A stretch of 32,396 nucleotides of DNA from assembly GCA_024653325.1 (NCBI GenBank), contig JANLFX010000033.1, positions 1 to 32,396 of the forward strand. The letters are read 5' to 3'. Source of the stretch: Anaerolineae bacterium (GTDB lineage: Bacteria > Chloroflexota > Anaerolineae > JACIWR01). The notes under the pieces were generated by a model. It was not told the DNA's origin. It saw only the letters and a list, made by a program, of their open reading frames with translations, and ran no database searches. Numbering within the stretch: the first letter of the stretch is position 1; each line of letters starts with the position of its first letter. This document shows positions 7,458 to 16,500 of this stretch, piece by piece. The translations under genes were made by a program, and so were the position numbers.

Positions 7458-9926
7458 TCAGGGGGTCATCTCTTCCACGTGCACTTGCACCATACACCCC
7501 TGCTCTGCCGAGCCCAGAATGAACTCGCCAGGCAGGCTCTGCAGTTGTTCGGTGGTCAGTTCGGTGTAAAAGTTGCAAATCGTCTGGTGGTCCTCCACAT
7601 AGTCGGGCGGCCACCATTGATAATCCACGTCCACGTCGTAGAGGTAGAGCCAGAACCTCTGCGGGCTGCCCGGTACGTGGCGCACCTCCACCCAGTTCCG
7701 TTCGGGCGCATAGCCTCTCGCCATGAGGTGATCACATTTTTCTTCCCTGCTACCGGCACCATAGTCAGGGCTATCTATGTATCCTTCTTCATAGCAGGTT
7801 TCGCGGATGATGCGGAAAGCGCCGGCCAGGTCCCGCCACAGCGGAGCGGTGGGGTTTGTGGAGATGGGCACCCCCCAGCCCTCCTCGTGAGGCCGGTAGA
7901 AGTCGTTGTGCGCCCAGTTGTCCACCCAGTCATCCCGGACCGCGCCTTTGAACTGGAGCATCTCGCCATAAAGCCACGGGCCGGGAGCGCCGGGGATCAG
8001 GGCCAGCAACTGTCCGCCCGGACCGACAAAGCCATCGGGGTTCCCTTCGGTATCCCGCAAGATGCGGATTTCCTTGCCGTGATTGAAAAAGGCGACTGCT
8101 TCGTAGGTAATCCGGAGGCGGCTCACCGTGCCCGCGAAGGTGTTGTTGCCCTCATTCAGTTCAGCGATGACGTTGTCCGGGTCCAGCGTGACCTGATAGG
8201 TGGGGGCCAGCGCCAGCCAGATGTCCTCGGGAACCGACCAGACGATGGAGGCGCTGCCGCCGGGCGTCAGCCAGACATCATCCCAATCTTCGGTGGGAAT
8301 AGCCAGTTGTCCGTTGCCGAGCCGGATGTTCAAGGAAGGCGTCCAGAGCAGGCGGGCATAGCCGCGGTTGACGACCTGAAAGGTGAGATCGTGCATAGTC
8401 TGTCCCTCCACCTGCCGGGCGGGGGAAAGGACGTTGATGCCACTCCACGCCAGGTCTGGCCCGGAGGGATACCATTGAACGGCCAGCGACACGTCCCGCG
8501 TGTAGAACAGCTCGTTGTCCTCATCCATCATCACCAGGCGCAGGCCGTCGGTGACCATCGGCTCGGCGCCGCCGTAGTAGACGTGCACACGAGTGTCTCC
8601 CCCACCGGTTGGGACGGTGGCGGTAGCGAGGGAGAACAGATCGTGGAACTCTACGGGGCACCCGCTAAACTCCCAGCAAGGCGGCCTGCCTCCCTGTAGC
8701 GGCAGGGCGAATATAAACACCTGGTCGCCGTGATCGCCGTCGTACCAGTAGTTGAGGTCCACGGTGAGATCGGCGCGTTGGAGCGTGGGCAAGGTCACGC
8801 CGGCCACCTCCAGTTCGTTGCGGTCGCGGCAGGAAGCCGTGGCGGCCGAGAAGGCCGGGTTGCTGGGTGCGGATTCTTGCGTCCCCTTGACGGCGCGTAC
8901 CTCGAAGCGGTACTCATCGCTGCATTCCGGCTCGACTGTGCTCTGGCTGAGGATGGTGAAGGGATGGTCTGCGCCGTATTCGGTGGCGATCAGGTTGCCG
9001 TCCCGGTAGATGTGGAAACCGTCAATAGCAGTGGCATCGCCATGCCAACTCCAGGATAGCACATAGGAGATCACGCCGTAGCTCTCGTTCCGTATGATTC
9101 GCAGATCGTACGGCGGCGGGATGACATTATCTTCACAGGGAATGCCACAGATGCGGTAAGCAACATCGAACCAGTTGGCGCCTTCCTGGCCGCGGGCGGT
9201 GAAGGTCTGGCCGTTCCAGTCAGCAGGGCCGTGCTCGCGGATCACCTCGCCCAGGTGCAGGGAGGGGGTAAGCATGTCGCCCTGTCGCCCATAGCAGCGC
9301 ACATCTATCCGCAGCGGTTCTCCCTCGGGCACCGTTACACCCTGGCCGTGTTCTCCGCCCAGGTAGTCGGCAACGTTCCAGAAGCCCTCGCCGAGAGGAT
9401 CGAAGAACTCGTCTTGGTCGCCGGGCACGCGTTCCCAGGGAGAACTTTGCAGGCTGGCGTAGCAGGCCACATCGCTCAGGCCTTCGGCGGTGCGCAGGCT
9501 GAGCACCTCCACTTCCAGCCCAATTCCCGGCGTGGCTTCGGTATCGCTGTAGGTTCTGCCGCCCTGTTCCTCCAGCCAGTCGCAGATCATGCAATTTTCC
9601 ACAATGGCCCGCTGGCCGGGCGGAAAATCCGAATCATCGAACTCAGGGCGTCTCTGCCCGCCCTGGATCGTGCCGGGCCCGCCTCCGCTTACTGCGCGGG
9701 GGCAGCCCTGGTTGTCGGCGGGGCCGGGTTGGTCGGGGCACTGATCGGCGTCGCCAACCACGCCGTCGCCATCTGCATCTCCAACTTCTCCGCCCAGGGC
9801 TGCACCGGCCTCGGCCACCGCCTCTTCCTCCGCTTCTTCACCTGGACCTACCCAGGCGTCGGCCACTTCCTGGGCCTCGGGATTGTCGGATGTACCGCCG
9901 GCCATGCCGGGCGGACAGCCTTCCAT
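7458..9926 (-). CDS. Exported multi-domain protein, C-terminal part (frameshifted from 9838-10419)
   Basis: 822-codon frame that is the continuation of the gene starting at 10419. It opens in the middle of calcium-binding thrombospondin type-3-like repeats (GCPPGMAG; then DADGDGVVGDADQCPDQPGPADNQGCP at about 50-76). A fibronectin-like segment follows (SYVLSWSWHGDATAIDGFHIYRDG, about 315-338), and later a CARDB-like module with DLTFQVVNRGYARLL and TLDPDNVIAELNEGNNTF. The rest has no family I recognise. The apparent ATG at 9926 has no convincing ribosome-binding site and lacks a signal peptide, which supports it being a broken half rather than a gene of its own. Expected role: an extracellular structural or adhesion protein. 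Confidence 0.6.
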   Translation of the reverse strand: MEGCPPGMAGGTSDNPEAQEVADAWVGPGEEAEEEAVAEAGAALGGEVGDADGDGVVGDADQCPDQPGPADNQGCPRAVSGGGPGTIQGGQRRPEFDDSDFPPGQRAIVENCMICDWLEEQGGRTYSDTEATPGIGLEVEVLSLRTAEGLSDVACYASLQSSPWERVPGDQDEFFDPLGEGFWNVADYLGGEHGQGVTVPEGEPLRIDVRCYGRQGDMLTPSLHLGEVIREHGPADWNGQTFTARGQEGANWFDVAYRICGIPCEDNVIPPPYDLRIIRNESYGVISYVLSWSWHGDATAIDGFHIYRDGNLIATEYGADHPFTILSQSTVEPECSDEYRFEVRAVKGTQESAPSNPAFSAATASCRDRNELEVAGVTLPTLQRADLTVDLNYWYDGDHGDQVFIFALPLQGGRPPCWEFSGCPVEFHDLFSLATATVPTGGGDTRVHVYYGGAEPMVTDGLRLVMMDEDNELFYTRDVSLAVQWYPSGPDLAWSGINVLSPARQVEGQTMHDLTFQVVNRGYARLLWTPSLNIRLGNGQLAIPTEDWDDVWLTPGGSASIVWSVPEDIWLALAPTYQVTLDPDNVIAELNEGNNTFAGTVSRLRITYEAVAFFNHGKEIRILRDTEGNPDGFVGPGGQLLALIPGAPGPWLYGEMLQFKGAVRDDWVDNWAHNDFYRPHEEGWGVPISTNPTAPLWRDLAGAFRIIRETCYEEGYIDSPDYGAGSREEKCDHLMARGYAPERNWVEVRHVPGSPQRFWLYLYDVDVDYQWWPPDYVEDHQTICNFYTELTTEQLQSLPGEFILGSAEQGCMVQVHVEEMTP

Positions 9927-10419
9927 CTAGCAGCCCAGGGTGGTCGGCGCAGGTATCCGTCTGGTCGGGGACGCCGTCGCGGTCGGCGTCGGCGGCTTCG
10001 ATGGCCGTCACGCGCACCATGGCCACGCCCGCATCGCGTCGCTCATTGTAGGCGCGGGCGGCCAGGGTGTGGTTACCTGCCGTACGCGGCATCCAGGTCC
10101 ACTGGGCGTTGAGTTGTGTCGCTGCACCGCTTCTTTCACCGACGAGTTCGCCGTCCGCCCAGAGTTGCAGGAGGACGACCTGGCCGGTCAGCACGCGGCC
10201 CTCAACCTGAACCACGATGTTGGAGGCGACCGACACTTGCTCGCCGTGCTGTGGGGCGAGAATGGCGACTGTCGGCCGGGCCGCATCCCGCCGTCCGACG
10301 ATCAGGGGCGGCAGGACGCGGCGGTAGGCCAGGTAGCCGAGGGCGCCAAGCAGGCACACGGCGACGACAAGGCCAACCAGCAGCAAGGAGCAGGTCAACA
10401 CATTCTTTCGGCGCTTCAT
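9838..10419 (-). CDS. Exported multi-domain protein, N-terminal part (frameshifted)
   Basis: Starts at ATG 10419 after an AGGAGG site. MKRRKNVLTC followed by a long hydrophobic stretch (about 10-32) is an N-terminal membrane anchor or signal. An Ig-like domain (about 48-140: VAILAPQHGEQVSVASNIVVQVEG) follows, then a thrombospondin type-3 repeat, DADRDGVPDQTDTCADHPGLL. After that the frame turns into basic, non-repeat residues until a stop, while the neighbouring frame continues with the expected GCPPG repeat. Removing one base (or the four bases TGGA on the coding strand) near 9922-9928 would join both frames into about 987 residues. Either a real frameshift mutation or a sequencing error. 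Confidence 0.6.
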   Translation of the reverse strand: MKRRKNVLTCSLLLVGLVVAVCLLGALGYLAYRRVLPPLIVGRRDAARPTVAILAPQHGEQVSVASNIVVQVEGRVLTGQVVLLQLWADGELVGERSGAATQLNAQWTWMPRTAGNHTLAARAYNERRDAGVAMVRVTAIEAADADRDGVPDQTDTCADHPGLLDGRLSARHGRRYIRQSRGPGSGRRLGRSR

Positions 10420-10439
10420 GTTTTTACCTCCTCATTCAT

Positions 10440-10474
10440 CAGGTGACCGTTACCTCAAAGGTGACTGCCACCTG
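10440..10474. repeat. Imperfect hairpin upstream of the split exported gene
   Basis: Arms 10440-10455 and 10459-10474 match with three mismatches (core AGGTGAC...ACCT). It is a diverged relative of the perfect hairpin at 7210-7248 and, like it, sits just ahead of a Shine-Dalgarno site. Confidence 0.55.
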
Positions 10475-10485
10475 ACTGACTGCTG

Positions 10486-12078
10486 TCACTCCAGCGGGCA
10501 TCCGAAGTAACGCCAGGCAGACGGCGCGCCGTCATTGCCGGCGTTGTCTATCGCCCAGACATTCCAACGATAGTCCCAGCCTGCCTCCAGCCATTGGGTG
10601 ACATCCACACCAGTCTCGTAGATGATGAAATACGGCTCGATGCTCTGCCATTGCCCATTGTTGTTCCGCTGTAGGCTGACGCGGTAGCCCTGGAGACCGC
10701 TGCCTCCCCGATCGGTCACCGGCTGCCAACGGAGGACTACCGGACTGCAGGAATCCAGGTCCTGCGGATGAGCCGGGTCGGTGCTGCCGGGTTTGAGGGA
10801 CGCAGGCGCGGGCGGTGGGGTGGTGTCCTGAGGTGGCGGCGTGGCGCTGGGTGGCGGCGATACGGTAAGGCAGATGGTCAGGGTGCGGATGTCGTGGGAA
10901 CCATCCTGTAACACGACATCCAGGGTGTAGATTTCACAGGTCGTGTTGGGGCAGGCCTGATAGGTGCCCTCTCCGGCAACGCCCTGCCCGTTGAAGTAGA
11001 CGGCCCGAACGTTGGCGGTCTGCCAGTGGATGGTGGTGCAGGTGCCGGCCGGAATCATTGTGGCATCGGCCCAGAAGTTGATGGTCGCCTGCGGGAAAGC
11101 GGTGGGAGTGGGCGTCTGGGTTGGAGTAGCGGTGGGCGTGACGCAGGAGCCGGTGACGTTGACGGTCAGGGTGCGGGCGTCGCGGGTGCCATCCGGCCAG
11201 ACCACCTCAAGGTTATAGGTCTGAGGGGCGCACAGGCCACAAACCTGCTGAGAGCCGTACCACTCCACTGGCTTACCGTTCAGGGTAGTGCTTTGGACAT
11301 CCGGGTTTTTCCAGCTCAGCGTGGTGCAGCCCCCGGCCGGGATGGTGGGGGGATCGGCCTGGAAAAATATCTCCCGTTGGGGTGGCGGTAATGTGGGCAT
11401 CACACACTCGCCGGTGACGTTGATGGTCACGCTTTCCACGTATTTGTCTTCCGCCAGGACGATCAGGTCATAGGTTGTGGTCTGGCAGGGGCAGACCTGT
11501 TGCTCGCCCTCCGAGGCTACCGGCTGTCCGTTCAACTCGATACTCTGGGGCTGAACGTTGTACACTCCCCAGCGCAGGAAGGTACAACTGCCGGCGGTGA
11601 GGGATGTGGAATCGGCCATAAGCTTGATCACGGGGGATGGCGGGAGGGTGGGGGTGACGGTCGGGGTGACCGTGACGGGCGGCACGCCGGCGACAGGCCC
11701 CTCTCCGGTCACAACCAGCAGCACCGGGTCCGATGTAGCCGAGGCGCCGTCGGCGACGATGGCCTGGACGCTGAGGGAATACCGGCCAGGACCGGGGGGT
11801 GTCCACACTCCCTCGCCTCTCACCAATCCCTCCTTGACGGGGCTGATCACCATCGTCCCAACAGGTGCACCACCGATCAGCAAAGACATCTGGGTTACGT
11901 TACCGGGCGCGGAGACGTAAGCCACGACCTGGATATTGATGCCCGGCGGCACTTCTGCCCCGCTCAATGGGGCATCAATCCAGATATGTGGCCCGGCCGC
12001 CAGCCGGGTTGTCTCTTGCCCCCTACAGGCCGAGAGCAGCAACGTCAAGGTCAATCCAAGCAGCAGTTTTCGGTACAT
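10486..12078 (-). CDS. Exported lipoprotein with three tandem Cys-containing beta domains
   Basis: 530 residues from ATG 12078 (MYRKLLLGL), chosen because AAGGAGG lies directly upstream; an upstream in-frame start at 12102 would add 8 residues before the signal. Lipobox LLSAC. An Ig-like region (about 35-125) is followed by a Thr/Pro linker. Three copies of an approximately 80-residue unit come next, each with the pattern AD..I.AG.CT.L.W, then NG..V, a Cys-rich CxxC-like turn, then TLTV.VTG.C. They are separated by PT-rich linkers (TPTQTPTPT, PPPSATPPPQ). The C-terminal domain (about 430-530) resembles fibronectin type III with WRYFGCPLE at the end. Probably a cell-surface protein with disulfide-stabilised repeats; no enzymatic motif is seen. 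Confidence 0.75.
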   Translation of the reverse strand: MYRKLLLGLTLTLLLSACRGQETTRLAAGPHIWIDAPLSGAEVPPGINIQVVAYVSAPGNVTQMSLLIGGAPVGTMVISPVKEGLVRGEGVWTPPGPGRYSLSVQAIVADGASATSDPVLLVVTGEGPVAGVPPVTVTPTVTPTLPPSPVIKLMADSTSLTAGSCTFLRWGVYNVQPQSIELNGQPVASEGEQQVCPCQTTTYDLIVLAEDKYVESVTINVTGECVMPTLPPPQREIFFQADPPTIPAGGCTTLSWKNPDVQSTTLNGKPVEWYGSQQVCGLCAPQTYNLEVVWPDGTRDARTLTVNVTGSCVTPTATPTQTPTPTAFPQATINFWADATMIPAGTCTTIHWQTANVRAVYFNGQGVAGEGTYQACPNTTCEIYTLDVVLQDGSHDIRTLTICLTVSPPPSATPPPQDTTPPPAPASLKPGSTDPAHPQDLDSCSPVVLRWQPVTDRGGSGLQGYRVSLQRNNNGQWQSIEPYFIIYETGVDVTQWLEAGWDYRWNVWAIDNAGNDGAPSAWRYFGCPLE

Positions 12079-12099
12079 TGTTTCCTCCTTTGCTTTGCT

Positions 12100-12164
12100 C
12101 ACCGCCGAGACCCAGAGAACGCAGAGGGTTTTTAAATCTCCGTGCCCTCAACGCCTCGGCGGTG
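12100..12164. repeat. Palindromic repeat, variant copy
   Basis: CACCGCCGAG (12100-12109) faces CTCGGCGGTG (12155-12164), with inner CAGAG and CTCCGTG segments. It resembles the CCACGAAGGACAC palindromes at 12716, 15920 and 28551 in size and layout, and lies between the receiver gene stop and the lipoprotein start. Confidence 0.6.
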
Positions 12165-12167
12165 AAC

Positions 12168-12608
12168 TTACGGGGCTCGCAGGCGGCGTGCGACTTCCTC
12201 TACGATCCATCCGGCGACGGTGGGGCTGAGGAAGGCTTCACTCCGGGCCACCGACCGAACAGCTTTCACAACCTCTTCCGGTTGCAGGTTTCCTTTCGCC
12301 AGATGGCCCAGGGCCCCCCACTGCAGTGCTTCCAGCACCCGAGACTCCTCTGCCTCGCCGTGCAGAACGATGAGCCGGGTTTCGGGGAAACAAGCAAGCA
12401 GGTGGGCAACTTCCTCTGAGTCGCCCAAAGTATCCAGGTCGGCCAGGAGCACCCTGGGATGCCAGGAATGCAATTCCTCCAGCGCTTCCTGTTTGTTTCC
12501 TGCTTCCCCTACTACGGCAATGTCGCTGGCGCCCTCTAGCCAGGTCCGTACTCTCCGACGCAGTATGTCGTCATGGGCCAAAATGGCGACAATAATTGGA
12601 ATGGTCAT
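12168..12608 (-). CDS. Stand-alone response regulator receiver domain
   Basis: 146 residues consisting only of a receiver-like fold. HDD near the N-terminus (residues 12-14) supplies the acidic pocket, LLADLDTLG (about 54-62) supplies the phospho-acceptor region, and ALGHLAKGNLQPEEV carries the conserved Lys at about 105. The acceptor loop is shorter and less canonical (DLDTLGDSEE) than in the neighbouring NarL-type regulator, and there is no DNA-binding domain. It may modulate the kinase next door or act as a phosphate sink. It has its own extended -10 promoter at 12625-12653. Confidence 0.75.
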   Translation of the reverse strand: MTIPIIVAILAHDDILRRRVRTWLEGASDIAVVGEAGNKQEALEELHSWHPRVLLADLDTLGDSEEVAHLLACFPETRLIVLHGEAEESRVLEALQWGALGHLAKGNLQPEEVVKAVRSVARSEAFLSPTVAGWIVEEVARRLRAP

Positions 12609-12624
12609 ATGTCACCCCCACTCT

Positions 12625-12653
12625 ATGATACCAGCCTCTACTCTGGTTCACAA
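12625..12653 (-). promoter_or_regulatory. Promoter of the receiver-only gene
   Basis: Minus strand TTGTGA (12648-12653), 17 bases, TATCAT (12625-12630), with TG one base before the -10. Confidence 0.5.
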
Positions 12654-12680
12654 GAGTAAAGGTTACCTGTTGGATAAAGA

Positions 12681-12709
12681 AAAAAGTACCCTCAGTGAGG
12701 GTACTTTTT
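12681..12709. terminator. Bidirectional intrinsic terminator
   Basis: GTACCCTC (12686-12693) and GAGGGTAC (12697-12704) form a stem around three bases. It is flanked by A-runs on the left and T-runs on the right, so it can end transcripts in both directions. It lies downstream of the NarL-type regulator gene. Confidence 0.75.
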
Positions 12710-12712
12710 CCC

Positions 12713-12784
12713 AACCACGAAGGACACAAAGGGCACGAAGGGATTATGGGGTCAACCTTTGTGTCCTTCGTGCCCATTGTGGTT
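12713..12784. repeat. CCACGAAGGACAC-type palindromic repeat overlapping a CDS end
   Basis: CACGAAGGACACAAAGG (12716-12732) is the exact reverse complement of 12756-12772, and outer AACC/GGTT bases extend the symmetry. The right half encodes the last residues and the stop codon of the response regulator gene. Related copies are at 15920-15977 and 28551-28623. Confidence 0.75.
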
Positions 12785-13444
12785 CTGGTTCTCTTCCAGC
12801 GTTACCCAGCCGCGCCGCAGGGCGACCAGGGCGGCCTGGGTGCGGCTGTTGACGTGCAGCTTGCGGTAGATTTCGCTCAGGCGGTTGGACACCGTTCTCT
12901 CTGAAAGGGCCAGTCGCTCGGCCACCGTTTTGTTGTCGGCCCCTTGGGCCACCAGACGCAACACCTGCATCTCCCCATCGGTCAATCTTTCCGTTTCTCC
13001 GGTGGTTTCTCCCCGGCTGAGGCGACGGAATTCCTCCAGAAGCCGCGCTGCCAGACCGGGGTTGATGAGAGCATCGCCCCGGTGTACGGCACGGATGGCC
13101 TCCACCAGTTCTCGTTCGTCAATATCCTTGAGTAGGTAACCCCGCGCGCCGGCCTTGATGGCCTCAAAGACGTACTGGTCCTGCCGGTACATAGTGAGGA
13201 TGATCACCCGCACCGGCGGGTCGTTGGCGGTGATCAGGCGGGTCGCTTCCACGCCGTCCTGGCCGGGCATCTGGATGTCCATCAGGATGACATCTGGCTT
13301 CAACTGCTGGGCTAGGCGCACGGCTTCCCAGCCGTCTTCGGCCTCGCCCACCACCTCAATCCCGCCGGCCGCCTGACAGACGTGACGCAGCCCCTGACGA
13401 AACAGGCGATGGTCGTCGGCAATGAGCACACGGATGGGAGACAT
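12752..13444 (-). CDS. NarL/FixJ-family response regulator
   Basis: 230 residues from ATG 13444, which has GGAGG in good register; the GTG at 13450 is too close to that site. Receiver domain (about 4-120): IADDH acidic pocket, phospho-acceptor Asp in [17 protein letters not shown] switch residue and [10 protein letters not shown] lysine. C-terminal LuxR-type helix-turn-helix (about 150-212): [20 protein letters not shown] and [21 protein letters not shown]. Transcription factor, probably phosphorylated by the histidine kinase just upstream (94-base gap). Its last residues (NGHEGHKG) and stop are supplied by a palindromic repeat that overlaps the gene end, so the tail was probably extended or replaced by that repeat. 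Confidence 0.9.
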   Translation of the reverse strand: MSPIRVLIADDHRLFRQGLRHVCQAAGGIEVVGEAEDGWEAVRLAQQLKPDVILMDIQMPGQDGVEATRLITANDPPVRVIILTMYRQDQYVFEAIKAGARGYLLKDIDERELVEAIRAVHRGDALINPGLAARLLEEFRRLSRGETTGETERLTDGEMQVLRLVAQGADNKTVAERLALSERTVSNRLSEIYRKLHVNSRTQAALVALRRGWVTLEENQNHNGHEGHKG

Positions 13445-13460
13445 AGGCACCTCCAGTGTT

Positions 13461-13535
13461 GCGTATTGCGTATTGTGTGATGAGTATTCTTGAGTGGCAC
13501 GGAATACGAGATACGGAATACGGAATACGGAATAC
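13461..13535. repeat. Inverted arrays of a heptanucleotide
   Basis: GCGTATT occurs twice (13461-13474). On the other side GGAATAC occurs four times with one variant (13501-13535), giving oppositely oriented AATACG-type heptads that can pair. The array fills the gap between the kinase stop and the regulator start. Confidence 0.6.
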
Positions 13536-13538
13536 GAA

Positions 13539-16500
13539 TTAGTTCCTTCTCAGGTTGATTTGAATCTCGGTCCCCTTTCCTGGCTGAGAGTGTATTTCCA
13601 TTGTGCCGCCCAGGGCCTCTACCCGCTCCCGCATCTGCCGCAGGCCCAGGTGACCCTGCTGGAACTTTTCCGAAAGTATCGCCGGGTCAAAGCCGACGCC
13701 GTCATCCCGCACCCGCAGCACGATGTTCTGAGAAAGATCCAGTTCCACCCAGACCATGCGCGCCCGGGCGTGCTTGGCGACGTTGTTCAGCGCTTCCTGG
13801 ATGATGCGGAAAAGCACCAGTTCCATGTATGGGGGCAGAGCAGGGGGTATCTCATCCTTTATCCCTTTCGTCTCCAGGCTGACGTATAACTGGTTCTGTT
13901 CGCCAAACTCGGTCAGGAAGCGGGGCAAAGCGGCCCAGAAGCCCAGTTCGTCCAGCGCGACCGGACGCAGGGCAAAGATGGCCCGACGCACCTCGCGGAT
14001 TTCCTCGCCCAGGAAACGATGCAAGTCCTCCAGTTCGGCCTGAGCCTGAGTCGGGTTGCTTTCCACCAGCGCCTGCCAGCGATGCACCTGCAGGCGCAGC
14101 GCGGCCAGGTCCTGCGCCAGGCCGTCGTGAATTTCGCGGGCGATGCGGCGGCGTTCTTCGGTGATGGCTTCCTCTTCAGAGCGAAGCGCCTTCTCAACGG
14201 TGAGGTCCTCCATCGCCAGGATGCAGCGTTCCAGGTTGTGCCCCGGCCCGGCGGCGGCACTGATGCGCACCGGGAAGGGGCTTCCATCTCCCCGCAGACC
14301 AGTTGCCTCCAGGGCCACCGATTCGCCGGCAACCAGTGCCCGGTGCATGCGCTCCAATATGGGCCGCGATTCGGACGGGAACAAATCGTCCAGCGGCACA
14401 TTTGTCAACCTCTCCGGTCTCCGTCCGAAGAGGCGCTTAAAACCGGAGTTGGCGTGCATGAGGCGCGGCGGCTCTTGCGTCAGGTCCACCTCGCAGACTC
14501 CCACGGGGGCATTCTCGAAGAGCGTGCGGAAGCGTTCCTCACTCCGTCGCAGCGCGGCAACGTAACGCATGCGCGCCCTGGTGACGGCCAGGGCAATGCC
14601 CAGGACGACGAGTGTCGCCAGGGCGCGGAACCATCCGGTCTGCCAGAAGGGCGGGGTGACGATCACCCGTACGGCCAGCCCTTCTTCGTTCCAGACACCG
14701 TCATTGTTGCTCCCCTTGACGCGGAAGGTGTAGGTTCCCGGCGGGACATTGGTATAAGCAGCATAGCGCCGTGGGCCGCAGGATACCCAAGCGTGGTCAA
14801 ATCCTTCCAGGATGTAGGCGTACTGGTTTTTGGCGGGGTCGGCGTAGTCCAACGCGGCGAACTCAAAGGAAAAGAAATTGTCCTGATAGGAGAGGGTGAT
14901 CTCGCGGACGCTACTTAAGTCATGGTCGAAACCTACCACCTGGTCAAACTTGCGAAAGGCGGTGAGGACGACGGGTGGCGCATGGGGGTTGTCGTGGATG
15001 TCGGCGGGATAGAAACGGTTGAGGCCATTGGAGCCGCCGAAGAAGAGTTCGCCGTCGGGGCTGCGATAAGCGGCGCCAGGGATGAAGTGCATCCCCTGCA
15101 ACCCGTCGCTGGTGTCATAATTGCGGAACGTTCCGGCACGTGGGTCAAAGCGGGAAAGTCCGCCGCCCATCGTCGCCAGCCATAGGTAGGGGCGACCCTC
15201 GCGGTCGCCCTCGCCCAGGATGGCCGCGATGCCATCATTGGGCAGGCCGTCCTCTACGGTGTAGACGGTGAACTGACCGGTGGCCGGGTCTAGATGGTTC
15301 AATCCACTTTGTGTCCCCACCCAGAGCGTGCCGTCCCGGTCCTCGTAAAGCGCCCAGACGAAATCGTCGCTCAGGCTGTGAGGGTCATCCGGGTCGTGGC
15401 GGTATTGGGTGAAGGAGGGGCGCAGCGCCGCTGTGCCCGTACCAGGGCCCAGCCGCACCAGGCCGCTGTACGTGCCCAGCCAGAGGGTACCGGCGTGGTC
15501 CTGAAGGATGGCGCGGATGCCGTAGGTGTTGGGGAAGCCGTCGGGCAGGGCCGGGTCGTAGCGGTAAACGGTGAACCGGCCCGTGGCCGGGTCTCGCCGC
15601 GAAAGGATGCCCGGCTCTTCCGTCCCGATCCAGAGGGCGTGGGAGCGGTCCTCGTAGATGACCTTGACCGCGCCGGGGCCGAGGGAGTGAGGATCGGTTG
15701 GATCGTAGACGTAGTGGGTGAAACGGTTGGTAGCGGAATCCAGACGGTCCAATCCGGCGTCAGTGCCCACCCAGATGGCTCCGGTGTAGTCCTGACAGAG
15801 AGCGGTGACGTGGTCGTGGCTCAGGCTGTGGGGATCGTTTGGGTCGTGTCGGTAGTGGGTGACCGTGCCCGTGACCAGGTCTATGCGGTCCAGTCCCCCA
15901 GCGTGCAACCCAACCCATAACCACGAAGGACACGAAGGAACACAAAGGTTTTCTGCATCCTTTGTGTCCTTCGTGGTCACCAAAACGGCGCCGACGCGCG
16001 GCGCGCTCAGGCTGTTCGGGTCCAGGGGGTCGTGGCGGTATAGGGCGAAGCGGTTCTTCTCGCGGATGTAGCGGCTGACGCCGTCATCAGTGGCGATCCA
16101 GAGGATGCCGGTGCGGTCTTCGTAGAGGGTATAGATGCGGTCATTGCCCAGGCTGTATGGGTCCAGCGGGTCGTGGTGGCAGACGGTGAACTGTCCGGTA
16201 GCGCGGTCCAGGATGGCCAGGCCGTTCTCCGTGCCCACCCAAAGGGTACCGGTGCCGTCTTCCAGGACAGCGGTGATGTGGGCATGATCCAGCCCCTGGC
16301 GGTAGAGGGCGAACCGGCCGGTGGCCGGGTCCAGGGCAGCCAGGCCACCCACAGTCGGTTCGTGCAAGACGCCGGTGCCTACCCAGAGGGTGCCGGCATG
16401 ATCCTGGGTGATGGCCGTCACCCGGTCGTGGGGCAAACTGTGCGGGTCCGCCGGGTCGTGGCGGTAACCGTAGGGGCGACCCTCGTGGTCGCCCCACAGG

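Noticed and set aside
7371..8699. 442-codon open frame opposite the split exported gene
   Set aside because: Antisense shadow; the minus strand shows a CARDB-like module.
13501..13535. Heptanucleotide array considered as a CRISPR or coding repeat
   Set aside because: Units are 7 bases without spacers and there is no cas gene; it is a simple tandem repeat.
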